Both the position numbers and the translations under genes were made by a program. From Paraphoma chrysanthemicola (Eukaryota > Ascomycota > Dothideomycetes > Pleosporales > Phaeosphaeriaceae), in contig JAGMWG010000017.1 in assembly GCA_020744225.1 (NCBI GenBank), forward strand, positions 868,001 through 932,000: 64,000 nt of DNA. The letters run 5' to 3'. Under the pieces are notes generated by a model. It worked only from the letters and a program-made list of their open reading frames with translations, did not search any database and was not told the DNA's origin. Each line of letters starts with the position of its first letter. The stretch's first letter is position 1. Positions 45,478 to 57,095 of the stretch are shown here, piece after piece.

Positions 45478-48393
45478 GATGTGCCTGGGAGTTCAATTGA
45501 TGCCGAGGACCTGCAGGAACAGATGCGATGGGAGCGATCGTGGCAGAAGACTGTCGGCGATGTGATCGATCGATAGGGGCGCGGTGTCGAGCGCTACAAA
45601 ACAGTGGCCGAAATAAAGAAGCTCTCCATCTAACTTTGGCGACAATGAGATACACAGGCAGATCGGGTCGGGCGACACGAGAAGTGGTGTTGACAGCGAC
45701 GGCCTGGCTGGGTGTAAAGAAGCTATATAGAAAACAGCCCTGGAGTGTTTACCATACAACAACGCGAAGCTCATGCGGGTCTAGGAGAGCTAGTCTGGAT
45801 GCGGCTCCGTGGCCCGTGCCGTCAAAGTTGTCAAGGGCGACCGTTTATCCCCGATCCGCCGACCCTCACTGACGTAGGACGTCCATCGCGTGCCCTTGGA
45901 AACATCAAAATGTGCATTTGACCACGCGCCACGCCACACCGAGATGCAGGCAGTCTAATATCTTGACAACGTAGTGAGGGACTATTTCCGAGCGATTTCG
46001 CATAATTTTGAAGAGCCCATGAAGCGCACAATGAAAGTTCTGCCCACCCACTGCTCGACGCGTCCCCTCATCGGTCCGCGATGCGTCCGAGGAACGAAAG
46101 CACGTGATGCGACCCAACTACCGACCTTCACTGAAACACGCTGTCAACAGTGTTTATTGCCATAACAACCTTCGGCGGGCTCTGGTCGACCTCGCGCATG
46201 GCCTCAGATGTGGTCGCGATCGCAGCGCGGTGCTCCACCTCGCTGGACTGGCCCGCACTGCACTGCCCTCAGCCTATCGTTCGGCGCATTGCCACTTGTT
46301 TCCATACTGCGGCTTGCGCAAGCCTGCTCATAGCGCCGTTACTCCAGAATACCGGCAGCGGATGCAGCGACATGGACTGAGTCTAATGACTGCGCGTGTT
46401 TGTTGAACTGGCGTGGTTGGCTCTTTGTTGCGCGGGTTGATGCCGAGCCCGCGAACCCGCAGCTTCACCGACATTATGGACCGACAACATCATTGACGAG
46501 ATCGCGTGGTGCGCAATTTGTGTGAATGGATTCCTGCACGCTTTGCGACCGCCTTTCCGCTGCACGATTGCTTGCGCAAAGTGCGGGAGAGGTGTGGGAG
46601 TGCAAAGTGATGATCCCCTCAGTCCACATCTAGACCGGTTATCCGTGGAGCAAATCTACGAACCACATGCAGCGCTACGTATGTACGTCTGCACCGCTCG
46701 TTCGCACACATGCAGGGTCGGGAATTTCAGTCGCACAGATATCAGTCGCAGCTGTTCAGCAGATACTGAAAGCTAGGTGGCGTAGATCAGCGAATCATGC
46801 AAAGCTATTGCGAATCTGATGATTCGAATTGATTACTGCCGCCTCGCGCGACGTCTTGTCGATAGAGGGCGCGACAGCTTGCGCGAACGTCCGAAGGTTG
46901 CGCCGAGCCACGCAGCTTTGCAATATTGCATTGCAAACCGTCGCGGGAATTCGCGCGAACCGTCGACGACTACTAAACCTATAGCCGACCGCCCGTAGGC
47001 TTACGTTTGGCAATCGATGTCGCACGGAGATCTCTCCAGTAGACGCCGGGCGCCAACTGCCAACGAATCCCCTGCGCTCCCCGCCATCTGGGGCTCAGGG
47101 ACTCTTGCAAGCCTTTTAATTATATCTGTACAGCAAGGCGACCCGAATGAGGATGTGTCTGGGTACTATGAAGTGCTCCAGGGTTGCGCATCAGGGTGCT
47201 CGTTTTGTTCACATGAAGCGCTGGCGTGCGCATGCAATCGGCCAACAAAGCGACTAATGCGCTCATTGGCCAAGTCCGATATCTTGTCGAGCGCCGTGGC
47301 AGCAAGACTCGGGTGCTCTTGCACTGACAACAACGCTTTGATGTTCAGCAAGCTGCGTTCCGTCCTGTGGCATGCAGTCTGCGCTGGTTCCTCGATCGGG
47401 CGCATAGCTGGCGCCCGGAGTCTTGCCATGTTTCGACCTCGACTGACATGTACCAAACACGCCGCAGCTGCTGGCTTCTGGCAGGACTATTGTGATGTGT
47501 TTCAGGTCATGCGGGCCTGTGGATGGCATTCCATCTCAAGTGTGGTGGGCGCAAAGCTTCATGTGCGGCTCTCTCGCATGCGCTGAGCAAGGGGAATGCG
47601 CCGAACCTATTACGCATATTTCCAAATACATAGACACTTGCAAGTGACTTTGAGGGCACAGGCGACCAACAATTCGCTGTTGCTGTCGCTACTGGACGTT
47701 GCGTTGTTGCCGTTAAGCGGTTTCCAAGTCTCCGGTGTAGTCCTCGTAGTTCGCTAATGCTCCGTCCCTCCTCTCTTCCTCAACCACGCACAACTCTGAG
47801 CGCACCCGCACCACGACACTGCTGTAAGTCCCTAGCCCGCTCATCGGCCTCTCAGTCCTACTGGATCTGCAATTTGGCGCTCATACTGCCCCATCTCTGC
47901 TATGCGCCTTCGTCCGCTGACTTGACGCTGCCAGCCAGCGGCGGTTTACGGAATCAGATCGAAGCGCCCCGTTAGAGCCTCTCGGGTCTCCTGAGCACTA
48001 CAGTCGGTATGTATGTCTCTCAGTATGCTCATGCGACCGGATCGACTCATGCAAGCACCTCTGATGGCGGCTTCGCGAGCTTCACTGCTGTCGTGGCGGG
48101 CTCCCTGCAAGCCATCCAGCCGGCGGCGGTGACGACCTCTCAACATCACCCGCTCCATGGAGCAGCTTCACAACCACAATAAGAAGCATTGACACTGGCC
48201 TGAATCATCTATGACCATCATCCGCTAACATCATTTGTCCCAGACCTGATATTCGATTAACCTTCCCCGACCGCCATTCGCTCCAAGCCCTTGCGACACC
48301 GGCGGGATCCGTGTGCCGCCCGTCCAGACCACACGCACCATAACCACATCGCAAAGGCGATATCATACAAGAGAAAGGCCCACAACTGTTGCA
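45478..48393. other. Intergenic upstream of cyclin B and of the C6 factor
   Basis: Divergent upstream regions. The longest frame is 47017-47586 (plus, ATG start, 189 codons), cysteine-rich but without a motif I recognise and overlapped by frames on the other strand; it may be chance. No tRNA, rRNA or repeat was noticed. The last 600 nt or so before 48394 probably hold the promoter and leader of the C6 factor. Confidence 0.5.
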
Positions 48394-50510
48394 ATGCAAG
48401 TTTCCAACATGCTGTCGGAGCCCCGGGTGTCAGGCGCACAGCGCTTCCCGGAGACGGTTGAAGAGCTCATTGCGGGCCAGCAGCACAACTCTAGACAGAC
48501 GCTTGCCGACTACAACATGCTCGCACAAGATGGCGACTCTGGCATGATGGACGTCTACCCTAGTACGGAGACGGCCTCGGCGCACGATTCGCTGTCGCCC
48601 ACAAAGCAGGTTCAGCCCAAGCACGTCAGTTTCGAGCTGTTGCTGCCTCAATCCCCACAGCATCGAGCTCGTCTGCCGATGCGGGTGAACATCTACCCTC
48701 ATGATACAACGGACTCTATCATAACCACCGTCAAGAACTTCTACGGACTGTACGAGCGACGAGGAGTCATTTTTGAGGACCGCCATGGCACCACGCTGAT
48801 CGCAAGGTTCGAGAACTTCGAGCATGGCATGGTTGTCTACGTCCGTGTCTCAGCAGAAGATCCTGATGCTGAAGACTACTCTCCTGCTCCTCACCAGCCC
48901 ACAGTCTCTCCACGTCGCCCTCGCCCGCACCTCGATGAGGCATTCCAGATGCTCCCACCCATCATTCACCATCCGCTTGGATCGCGGGCTGACTCTCGCA
49001 ATGGACATCGCACTCAGTCTCCGCAGCCCAGCCGGGGACGAAGGAGCGCTTCAGCTAGTGCTCACGCCCGGCGTGCGCGACCATCTGCAAAGAGTCGCGG
49101 CAATAGTTCCCACGGCAGCTTCGCCGAGGCGAATGGAGACGGCTACAGCGACAGCGACGGTGGTGACGGCTCTGTGTCTAGCTCGCGCCGCTCGCGGAAG
49201 GAGCCGCTGGCGAGTGCTGACATCAGTGTCGACAACATTGTCGAAGGCGGCCGCCGAAAGCGAGCGAAGTTTGACAGCTCAGTAAGTCTTCAATCCATAG
49301 GAACAATGTGCAGGAAATCTAACAAGGTTGCCTTCTCCAGGAGCTACCTCTGTTTGTACCTCCTCAGGTTCCGATGACCGCCTCGCTTTCCTCCGTGTCT
49401 CCTCAACGCCGTGTTAGTGGCAACACTGCAGGCTCGCCATACTCGATGAACAATCAAGCGACCTTCTCATACTCGCATCCTTTGCCCTCGCCGCAGAGCT
49501 ACGGTCAAGCAGACAGCTCATATCTCCACGGTCTGGCTACGCCTTACTCTGCTTCGAGCAATCCTACAAATGGGTACAAAAGCCGTGCGCGTGGCTCTGG
49601 TCAATATGGGCAGTATCGCTACTCTGGAAGTGGTGGGGTCATGCCTACTCCAGATACGACTTTGGCCAGTGTCAGTGTCATCTCTGACGAGGATGTGGCT
49701 CGGCAGCTGATGCGCCTTGGAGATGCGTCCAACTTCTCTGCGCATGGGCGTACTTCCACATCCACCCTCGACGATGCATTCAGCGGTAAGGCTGACGCTG
49801 CATCTTCTAGCGAAGACTCGGATGATGGGAGCGAGGAAGGGGGAGAATTGCCTCCTCTCCCATACAACATGGCCCGAATGAATGAGGTTGCGCGAGGTTA
49901 CGACAGTGGCGAGAGCAGCGATGACTACGAAGACAACCGAGATGGCTCCTTCAAGGGCGAGAGCGACGAGATCATCCCTGGCGAACACAACAACCACCGT
50001 GTTCAGACTGGCGTCGTCAAAGCTCGGTCATCGGTCTCCAGCAAATCTAGTAAGCCCGCGAAACCTCGCGCGCTTTCTAAGAGCAAGACCAAACCCAATG
50101 GCACCACCAAGCCGCCAATGTCGCCAACCTCGTTGCCTACGCAATCGCGTAAGGCTTCCAGTGCCTCGATCAACTTCCAGCATCAATTGGGCGCCGACGA
50201 GGAAGATCTTTCAAGTAAGCCTCGTTGCCAGCGATGCCGCAAGAGCAAAAAGGGATGTGACAGGCAGCGTCCATGTCAGCGCTGCAAGGATGCTGGAATC
50301 GGCGCGGAAGGCTGTGTTAGCGAAGATGAGGGCAATGGCCGAAAGGGACGATATGGGCGACACATGGGTGTCTCCGTCAAGAAGCCATCATCAGTCTCGT
50401 CGTCTTCCATGGCGCCACCACCGCTACACGACTTCACTACGCCCATCGATACAGCGCACGCGAGCCTCACAGCCGGATCTATGGACAAGAGCAAGAAGCG
50501 GAAGAGGTAA
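48394..50510 (+). CDS. C6 zinc-cluster regulator with N-terminal beta-grasp-like region
   Basis: Two exons, 48394-49281 and 49341-50510, with a 59-nt intron (GTAAGT...TCTCCAG); 685 residues. The zinc cluster is near the C-terminus (about 590-622): CQRCRKSKKGCDRQRPCQRC followed by nine residues and the sixth Cys, i.e. C-x2-C-x6-C-x5-C-x2-C-x9-C. It is followed by a basic region (NGRKGRYGRH). Residues of about 75-155 form a compact conserved-looking domain with RLPMRVNIYPHDTTDSIITT, FYGLYERRGVIFEDRHGTTL and GMVVYVRV. This resembles the strand-strand-helix pattern of ubiquitin-like/PB1-type beta-grasp folds; that is inference. The middle is disordered and acidic/serine-rich. No fungal-specific TF middle-homology domain is evident. 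The basic KRKRAKF-like stretch before the intron and the terminal KKRKR may be nuclear signals. I cannot name the gene. Confidence 0.88.
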
Positions 50511-51678
50511 CGCCTCATGGCGGGTTTTCACCAGAGCGTACTGGGCCTTGGATGTCTGCTATATCCTTTCTCACGTCGTTTGCATCACTTTCTCGCATGC
50601 TGTTGCTTCGCATATGTTCTTGACGCTACACGGAGTTCTGGATATTGAGGAAGCTTCGTTTCAAGGGAGAATGCCCCGTTCCACTCCTTGGCAGGTTCAA
50701 AAGTCACTTCCATGCAATTCGACATGTAGTTGTGCAACAGTAGGGAGGAGAAGGGGACTCAGTCTGGGAGGAGCATAAGGGATGAATCAATTGGCGCGAT
50801 GGGATCAGGATGGTGGGTGGACTAGAATATGGATGGATAAAGGTTAGGGATGGCTGTCTGAACAGATGGGCTCCGGCGCGGCTGACGGTTTTCATTTGTC
50901 TCACTTTACGACTTGGTGTTTAGCGACATTTAGCTGACGACATTGAATGATGACTCCATACAATTGACATACTCGCGCACGACAGTGAGGAACTGATGTG
51001 TTTGCTCCATGGTCTCAGCAGCAGCGGCGTCTCCGCTCGTAGTGTACCTATGTCTCCAGTTCAGTAGTGACTGGTGCTTCTATCGGATATATGCACGCTC
51101 CAGACTGGGCTGGCGCACGAGCACCGGTGAGGATCGCTAGTGCGGAGACACGAGATCGACATGTTGGGACACAATAGCACCACCACGAGATGGGATTGTA
51201 GACTACTCTGACTTCAGTATTCAATTACAAGTATCTCCTCTTCCCTCAAACGCTCGTTCGAAAAGAGAACAAGACGTCTTCACAGAGAACGATGTCGACG
51301 TCGAAGCTCTCAAATCGCGCAGTGAGCTATTTTGGTTGCACGAACTGGCGCTAGGGTTCAGGCACAGAGTGGGGCTGTGTGGCTGCGGCAGGAAGGCTGC
51401 AGGATTGGCGAATCATGGCGGTGCTGGGTGCAGGTTTAACGGCCGTCTCATAAGGCGCGCATCCTTCGTGCGGCGCCCGTATAACGTCAAGTCTCCTGCC
51501 CTGATTTCTCGACAGCCTCGCGCCGGTACATGATGCGTGTTTGCGTCTCTTGAGGGGCTGCTGTTGTTCGCTGTCGTCGCTCGCTGCTTCTGCTCAGCTC
51601 GCCTCCGCGGCAGCCACACCTGACTCTAGCCCGCGTCAAGCCTCACCGCAGATCACCCCACAGAATCCCGAGTGAGCC
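50511..51678. other. Intergenic between C6 factor and transglutaminase-like genes
   Basis: No gene is supported. It contains the 3' end of the upstream gene and the promoter and leader of the next. No repeats or RNA genes noticed. Confidence 0.6.
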
Positions 51679-53742
51679 ATGGCCGAGGGCAGCATCAAGG
51701 CGCGCATCGCCGCCCTCAACCTGGAAGAAGTCCACGCTCCGGCACCTGGGACGAAGCCGACCTATACCTACGATATCGCTGCTACCAAGAAAAAGCCGCC
51801 TCCACCTCCGCCGAGCCAGCGCCCGCCCGCGTACCAGCGACAGCAGACCGTCAACAACCCGCCGATCCTCAGCAATGCTCCCACGACTGCGAGACAGCTA
51901 GGGAACCAGCCCATAGCTGTAGAGAGCCCCAAGACATCTCCTGCACTGCCGCCTCGCCCACCGCCCCGCAACAACACCTCCAGCAATGGCACGCCAAGAC
52001 CAACTCCCACTCTCCCACCGCGAAGACCATCGGACAACCGCAGCTTGAACCGCCGCGAGTCGACCGAGTCTATCTCGACAATAGCCTCAGGCATCTCAAC
52101 GCTCTCACTGGGATCTAGCAAGACCGGGGCGAGCAATGGGAACGGTACCATATATCAGGTGCGGGCGCCAGCCTACGACCCATCCAAGCTGCCCCCATTG
52201 CCGCCCAAGAGGGCGTCTGAAGAGAAGAGTGCGACACGAAATGCGATGAAAAGTAAGAGGGAGTTTGTGCCGAGCCAGACCCTGCCACCCAGCCTGTCCA
52301 GGACGCCTGAGCTCCCAGCACGACCATCGCTGCCTCCTAGACAGTCCATCACTCAAGATCCACCGGCCGAGCGACCACCTCTGCCAGGGCGACCAACAAC
52401 CAATGGCTCTACCACATCCAGGCTAAACAGAGTGGTTGCGCCGCCGCCACGCAAGTCGGCGCTAGAGATGGGCTTTGGCAACAAGCCAACGGAGCCGCCA
52501 CCTATCCCGCAGAACCGTCCGTCACCGAGCGCTCCATCTCAGACGTCTGCCGCATCTCCACCTCCTGTCCCCCTATCTTCCAGACCCAATCTAGACGCCA
52601 TCATGGCATCAAAACCTAAGCCTGGGGCGCCGGGATCTTGCCTTATATGTCGAGACTTCTCTGAGCCTGATCAGCATGCTGCCCGCTTCCCACGGACGCA
52701 GCTCCCGTCTTCAGACGTTGGCTGGCTGGCACAACAACTCTGTGCTCCTTTTCCTTCACCTACCGACAAGGCGCGAGCAATTTTTGCTTGGCTTCACCAC
52801 AACGTCGATTATGACGTCCATTCCTTCTTTAACGGCACCATCTCACCTACCACGCCGGAGAAGACCATCACAAGTGGACTGGCGGTTTGCGAGGGCTATG
52901 CTGGACTGTTTGCCGCTCTGGCGCTCAAAGCAGGGTTGCAAGCTCTGGTGTGTTCCGGAGATGGCAAAGGCTATGGGCACACTCCATTGGAGCCGGGCCA
53001 GCCAGTCCCAGCTTTTGAGTCGAACCACGCATGGAACGCTGTATGCATCGATAATGGAGAATGGAAACTCATCGACCCATGCTGGGGCGCCGGTCATCTC
53101 GGCTGCCAGATGAAGAACGAAGGGTATGTGAACAGCTCGGTAGTGGTACATTCGCTAATTGTCTCCAGTTATGTCAGAAAGTTCAACCCCTCGCAATTTA
53201 CCATGGACAACAACGAGTTCGGCACAAAGCATTTCCCGAGCGACAATGCACACCAGTTCCGAACAGATGGTCGCGTTATTTCGTATGAGGAGTTCAAGAG
53301 AGATGACATGGGCGGCCGCGTGCAAGTCATGAGCAATTGTGCCGGCGAACACGGAGTGGGCGAACGCAGCATCTTTCCTGAACAGCTCAGGATCAAGGTG
53401 CATGACCCAAGCGCGACCCCTGTGGTTCGTTTCCAGTTCTCCACAATGTGCCAACATTGGGACCACGTGCGCCATGGTCAAGGCCAGCCGTATGTCATGT
53501 TGCTCAGCATAGCAGGTCGCGATGGACGCAATACACAGTATCTGCCCTTCAACACGGATGGGCGAACGTGGTGGCTCGATGTCAATCGACTCGACCTGGG
53601 TGCGCCGGGCCAGAAGATCTCGGTCAATGCCGTCACTGAGTTTTGCGGGAAGTCTGGTCGCGGGCTGAGCTATGACGCTTGGAAGAACAAGAAGGCCTAC
53701 TCGTGCAAGTTTGGTAGCTTGTGCATGTGGGAGCTGGTTTGA
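51679..53742 (+). CDS. Transglutaminase-like superfamily protein (Cyk3/KY-like)
   Basis: The start context GAGCCATGGCC is strong. Residues 1-310 are proline-rich with many PxxP and PPLPPK/R motifs, likely SH3 ligands. The transglutaminase-like core follows: Cys in GLAVCEGYAGLFAALALKAG (about residue 404), His in SNHAWNAV (about 449), Asp in KLIDPCWG (about 465), so the Cys-His-Asp triad is intact. Before it is CLICRDFSEPDQHAARFPR near 319. The open frame runs unbroken, but a good intron lies inside it at 53124-53168 (GTATGT...GCTAAT...CTCCAG, 45 nt). Removing it gives NEGYVRKFNPSQF and a 672-residue product; the 15 codons it would add look unlike the family. Related fungal proteins act at the division site (Cyk3) or are uncharacterised. 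No SH3 domain is visible here, so I do not assign CYK3. Confidence 0.85.
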   Translation: MAEGSIKARIAALNLEEVHAPAPGTKPTYTYDIAATKKKPPPPPPSQRPPAYQRQQTVNNPPILSNAPTTARQLGNQPIAVESPKTSPALPPRPPPRNNTSSNGTPRPTPTLPPRRPSDNRSLNRRESTESISTIASGISTLSLGSSKTGASNGNGTIYQVRAPAYDPSKLPPLPPKRASEEKSATRNAMKSKREFVPSQTLPPSLSRTPELPARPSLPPRQSITQDPPAERPPLPGRPTTNGSTTSRLNRVVAPPPRKSALEMGFGNKPTEPPPIPQNRPSPSAPSQTSAASPPPVPLSSRPNLDAIMASKPKPGAPGSCLICRDFSEPDQHAARFPRTQLPSSDVGWLAQQLCAPFPSPTDKARAIFAWLHHNVDYDVHSFFNGTISPTTPEKTITSGLAVCEGYAGLFAALALKAGLQALVCSGDGKGYGHTPLEPGQPVPAFESNHAWNAVCIDNGEWKLIDPCWGAGHLGCQMKNEGYVNSSVVVHSLIVSSYVRKFNPSQFTMDNNEFGTKHFPSDNAHQFRTDGRVISYEEFKRDDMGGRVQVMSNCAGEHGVGERSIFPEQLRIKVHDPSATPVVRFQFSTMCQHWDHVRHGQGQPYVMLLSIAGRDGRNTQYLPFNTDGRTWWLDVNRLDLGAPGQKISVNAVTEFCGKSGRGLSYDAWKNKKAYSCKFGSLCMWELV

Positions 53743-54120
53743 ACCATGCAGCCGACGAGGGCATGGGGATGAAAGGCATCATGGGTAATAGGACTAATCT
53801 CTTTTTGTTTGGATACCCTGGGCTATGGACTGCATCAAAGGACTTAGGCTCGGAAGTTGGCTATGACTCTTAATGAAATACATTCCTACACTACAACACA
53901 TCATGGAAACTCCATTTGTGTCCAGCATTTGGACGCCTTCAAGGGGGTGTTACGCGACGACCGTTGTGGCGCGCGCTAGTGTCTTGGCGTGCATCGCAAT
54001 GTGAACTTTCCAACGCTCGTTGCCAGATTCGCGACTGCACCTCCACCTCCAACGATACTACTAGTGGGGGTCGCCAGCCAACAACATACCCAAGACATCA
54101 TAACGTGCTGGTCCGCAAGC
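53743..54120. other. Short intergenic region before EDC3
   Basis: About 380 nt holding the 3' end of the transglutaminase-like gene and the EDC3 promoter. Nothing else seen. Confidence 0.6.
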
Positions 54121-56641
54121 ATGGCTTCTGGTCTCATCGGCATTTCTGTCGCGGTCACGCTGCAAAACCCGCCAAACACTATTGTGCAAGGCACCGTGGC
54201 AGCTGTAAATGCGCAGACGTCCACGTTGACGCTGCAGAATGGTAGGATGGCGACTGGAACTCGTGAGCCTAGCTGTTCGCTAACACTGTCTCGAAGTCTT
54301 CTTTCCGGGCTCCGGACATCGCCTGACAACGTACCAAGTCGAAGGGCACGCGATCGCTGACATCAAGGTCAACGTTGCGCCCGCCGCCGCCCCGGCCCCT
54401 CCACCGCGTCATAACCCTCCTCCATATTCTCAGTATGCTCCCAGTCATATGCAGCAGCAAGCGCCGAACGTGCCGCAGCCTGTTCAGCAGCGGAATCACC
54501 AGCCAACAATCCAGCATGCACAGCAGCCGATTCGACAGCCTATTCAGCCGCCAGTCGTGCAGTCTGCATCGTTTGTAGATCCTGCTATCCTCAGCATGGG
54601 CAAACGCAGCGCTGCTGCTCCTTCCTTGAATCCTCCCGTGGCTGCAGCGCCGCAGGAGGCTCCTGCTACGCCGATCAAGCCTGTTGCCGCCGCTCGGACG
54701 ACCGCCCTACCCAAAACCACATCGTTTGTCAGAAATCTGAAAGAACGCAACATCAGAAAGCCAAGTGCTGCAACGCTGGAAGGGCCCTTTTCGTCTCTGG
54801 ACATTGCAGACGCGGAAGAAGCGGACAGCGAGACAAAGACAATCCAGCCTAGCGCGAGAAGAACAAGCATCAACAAGACGAGGACAGGCAAGCCTATGGA
54901 TGAGCCAAGTCCGCAGAAGGTCGATGATGGCGGCAAAAAGACTCGAAGAGGCGGCAAGTCTCGTAAGAAGGAACTTGCTGCGCAGGAGCGAAAAAATGGC
55001 GGGGATCCCCAGTCTGGCGGGGACGCCGCACGCAAAGGGTATGTGTCATTCGCGTCTTCGGACAGGATCGTTGGAATCACACGAACCACATACACTCCAT
55101 TTGGCCATTTGCTAATTCCCAGCAGCAAAGGCAACGGCTGGAGGAACACGCCCATACTCCAGGACGCCGAACAGGCGGTCACGCGAACACCTGGTGTGAT
55201 CGGAGGTAGAGTTGGTCTCGCGGCTGCGCACGCATCGAAGAACAAAACCCGACGGCAAAAGGCTCTTGATGCCACAAACGGCTGGGCGACCGAAGATGCG
55301 ACCGACGTGCAGGACATGCCCGAGTTCGACTTCCAGGCCAATCTGTCCAAGTTCGACAAGCGCACTGTGTTCGATCAGATCAGGAACGAAGACACAACAG
55401 CAGACGAGGATCGTTTGGTCAGCTTCAACCGCATAGCAAGACCAGGCACCCATGGCGGCAAGAATCTCCACCCTACCGAGAACGTGTTGGATCGCAAGCT
55501 GAAAAGCACAACCAACACCAGCTCAGAGGATGAGGACTCGGAGATTGGCAGCAGTCGTAACTCCCGGAGAGCAATGTCGCGTGCTTCTGTGAAAAGGGCA
55601 CCGACACGGCAGGGCAGCGGCGTGCAGGCAGACATGGACATGATGGGCTCCGGACTTCTGCCGCGTGGCAATCGCTCCTTCATCAGCCGGCCATATGCGT
55701 CTTCTCATGCGACCGGAAGCCCAAGACCAGGTCGTATAGCAACCCCGCCCGACTCACCACTTGAGAGCAGCGCGCGAGGATGTTTGCGGCTGCTCGGTAA
55801 TGATCGGAGGTGTCATACTATCACTCCCGGTGGGATGCTCGCAGTCGAAGAGACAGCTGAAGTCGACTTTGGCCTGTCTGAGGACATGATCGCAGAGAAT
55901 GCTGGCCGTGGGATCGCCGAGGTTGCCTTGACCGCCATCAACCCAGGTGGTCGACGATTAGCTCGCGACAATCCGAATGCTCGTCCTGTCATCGTTGTGC
56001 TGGCTGGCAACCACAGAGGCGGTGCACGAGCGGTGGCGGCAGCACGTCATTTGCAAGCACGTGGTCCGAAAGTGATGGTGGCCTTGCTAGGGTTTGAACG
56101 TGCTGCAGATTGGGACAAGGACGTCCGACGGCAGGTCGACTTGTTCAAGAAGTTCGGCGGCTCTGTGCGAACATGGCAGGAGACGGAGGACGCTCTCAAA
56201 CGGCTTCAAGCTCCACCAGAGCTCATCATCGATGCGCTCCTTGGCCGAAACAAAGAGTTCGAAGCCCTTAGCGACCAGGACCGACGCACGGTACTCGGGA
56301 TTGTCGGCTGGGCAAACAAGTCGCGCGCCGCCTGCCTCGCAGTAGAAACACCATCAGGAGTCGGCGGGTCCACTGGCGAGGTTGCTATCCTTGAGGGCGA
56401 GCCGTTAGAAGTCCGAGCAAAGTATATTGTGTGCCTCGGCGCACCGCGTACTGGCTTGCTCAAAGCGCTACAGAATGGCACCGGCCGTGACCCACAATGG
56501 CTGATATGGGTTGTCGACATTGGAGTCAACAAGCCATGGCGGGACGCTGGCATCAGTGGTGGGAAGGGAATCAAATTTGGCGAACACTGGGTTGTTCAAG
56601 CAAGGTTCTCGCAGGAGGACGGACTGGAAGGAAAGGCTTAA
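54121..56641 (+). CDS. EDC3: Enhancer of mRNA decapping Edc3
   Basis: Cytoplasmic P-body scaffold that binds the decapping enzyme Dcp2 and the helicase Dhh1. Exons: 54121-54241, 54297-55038 and 55123-56641; introns are 55 and 84 nt. The product is 793 residues. The N-terminal divergent LSm domain (about 1-75) includes GISVAVTLQNPP and LTTYQVEGHAIADIKV. A long Pro/Gln-rich linker with polybasic GGKSRKK follows. The FDF motif near 352 reads PEFDFQANLSKFDKRTVFDQ. The C-terminal YjeF_N Rossmann domain (about 530-790) includes RPVIVVLAGNHRGGARAVAAAR, PELIIDALLG and AVETPSGVGG. The second intron (GTATGT...GCTAATTCCCAG, 84 nt) is a multiple of three with no stop, so a simple ORF scan misses it; splicing gives RKGSKGNGWRNTP, the conserved sequence. 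Confidence 0.95.
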
Positions 56642-57095
56642 TGATCTGCAATGTACTGTGTACGATACTAGACTCTTGTTTCTGCATTGCGCGGTTGTTT
56701 CTTCCTGCAATGGGTAATTTGGACCTTCGTCATTGGGATCAAATTGCTAGCAGCTTTGAAGCTTGCAGAAAAGGACGTCAGACCGTAAAACAAGTGCACC
56801 GTTTAGTCGATGTCGAAATGTTAAATCAAATGTAATAGCAGAAACTCTTAATACTTCTTGTGTTTGTGACCTTTGCTATGAAGCCTCGATATCTAGTGAT
56901 AGCGGATGACGCGGAACCCTTCCGGCATGAGTACCACAGCCCCACCATGAGCTCCGACATAGGCTCGACCTCTGTGGAGCTGTACACATTGCAACGAGCT
57001 CCAAATCCACCAATTCACCTCACTCACGTCCGATCATACAAGAAAGATAATTGCCGTTCCACCACAACACCTCAACATCCATCCATCCACACACC
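56642..57095. other. Short intergenic region before the DUF1749 gene
   Basis: About 450 nt with EDC3 3' sequence, then a C/A-rich leader leading to the ATG at 57096. Nothing else seen. Confidence 0.6.

Noticed and set aside
47017..47586. 189-codon ATG frame on the plus strand upstream of the C6 factor
   Set aside because: Cysteine-rich but with no spacing pattern or family resemblance, no signal peptide, and overlapped by minus-strand frames. Left as unproven and not annotated as a gene.
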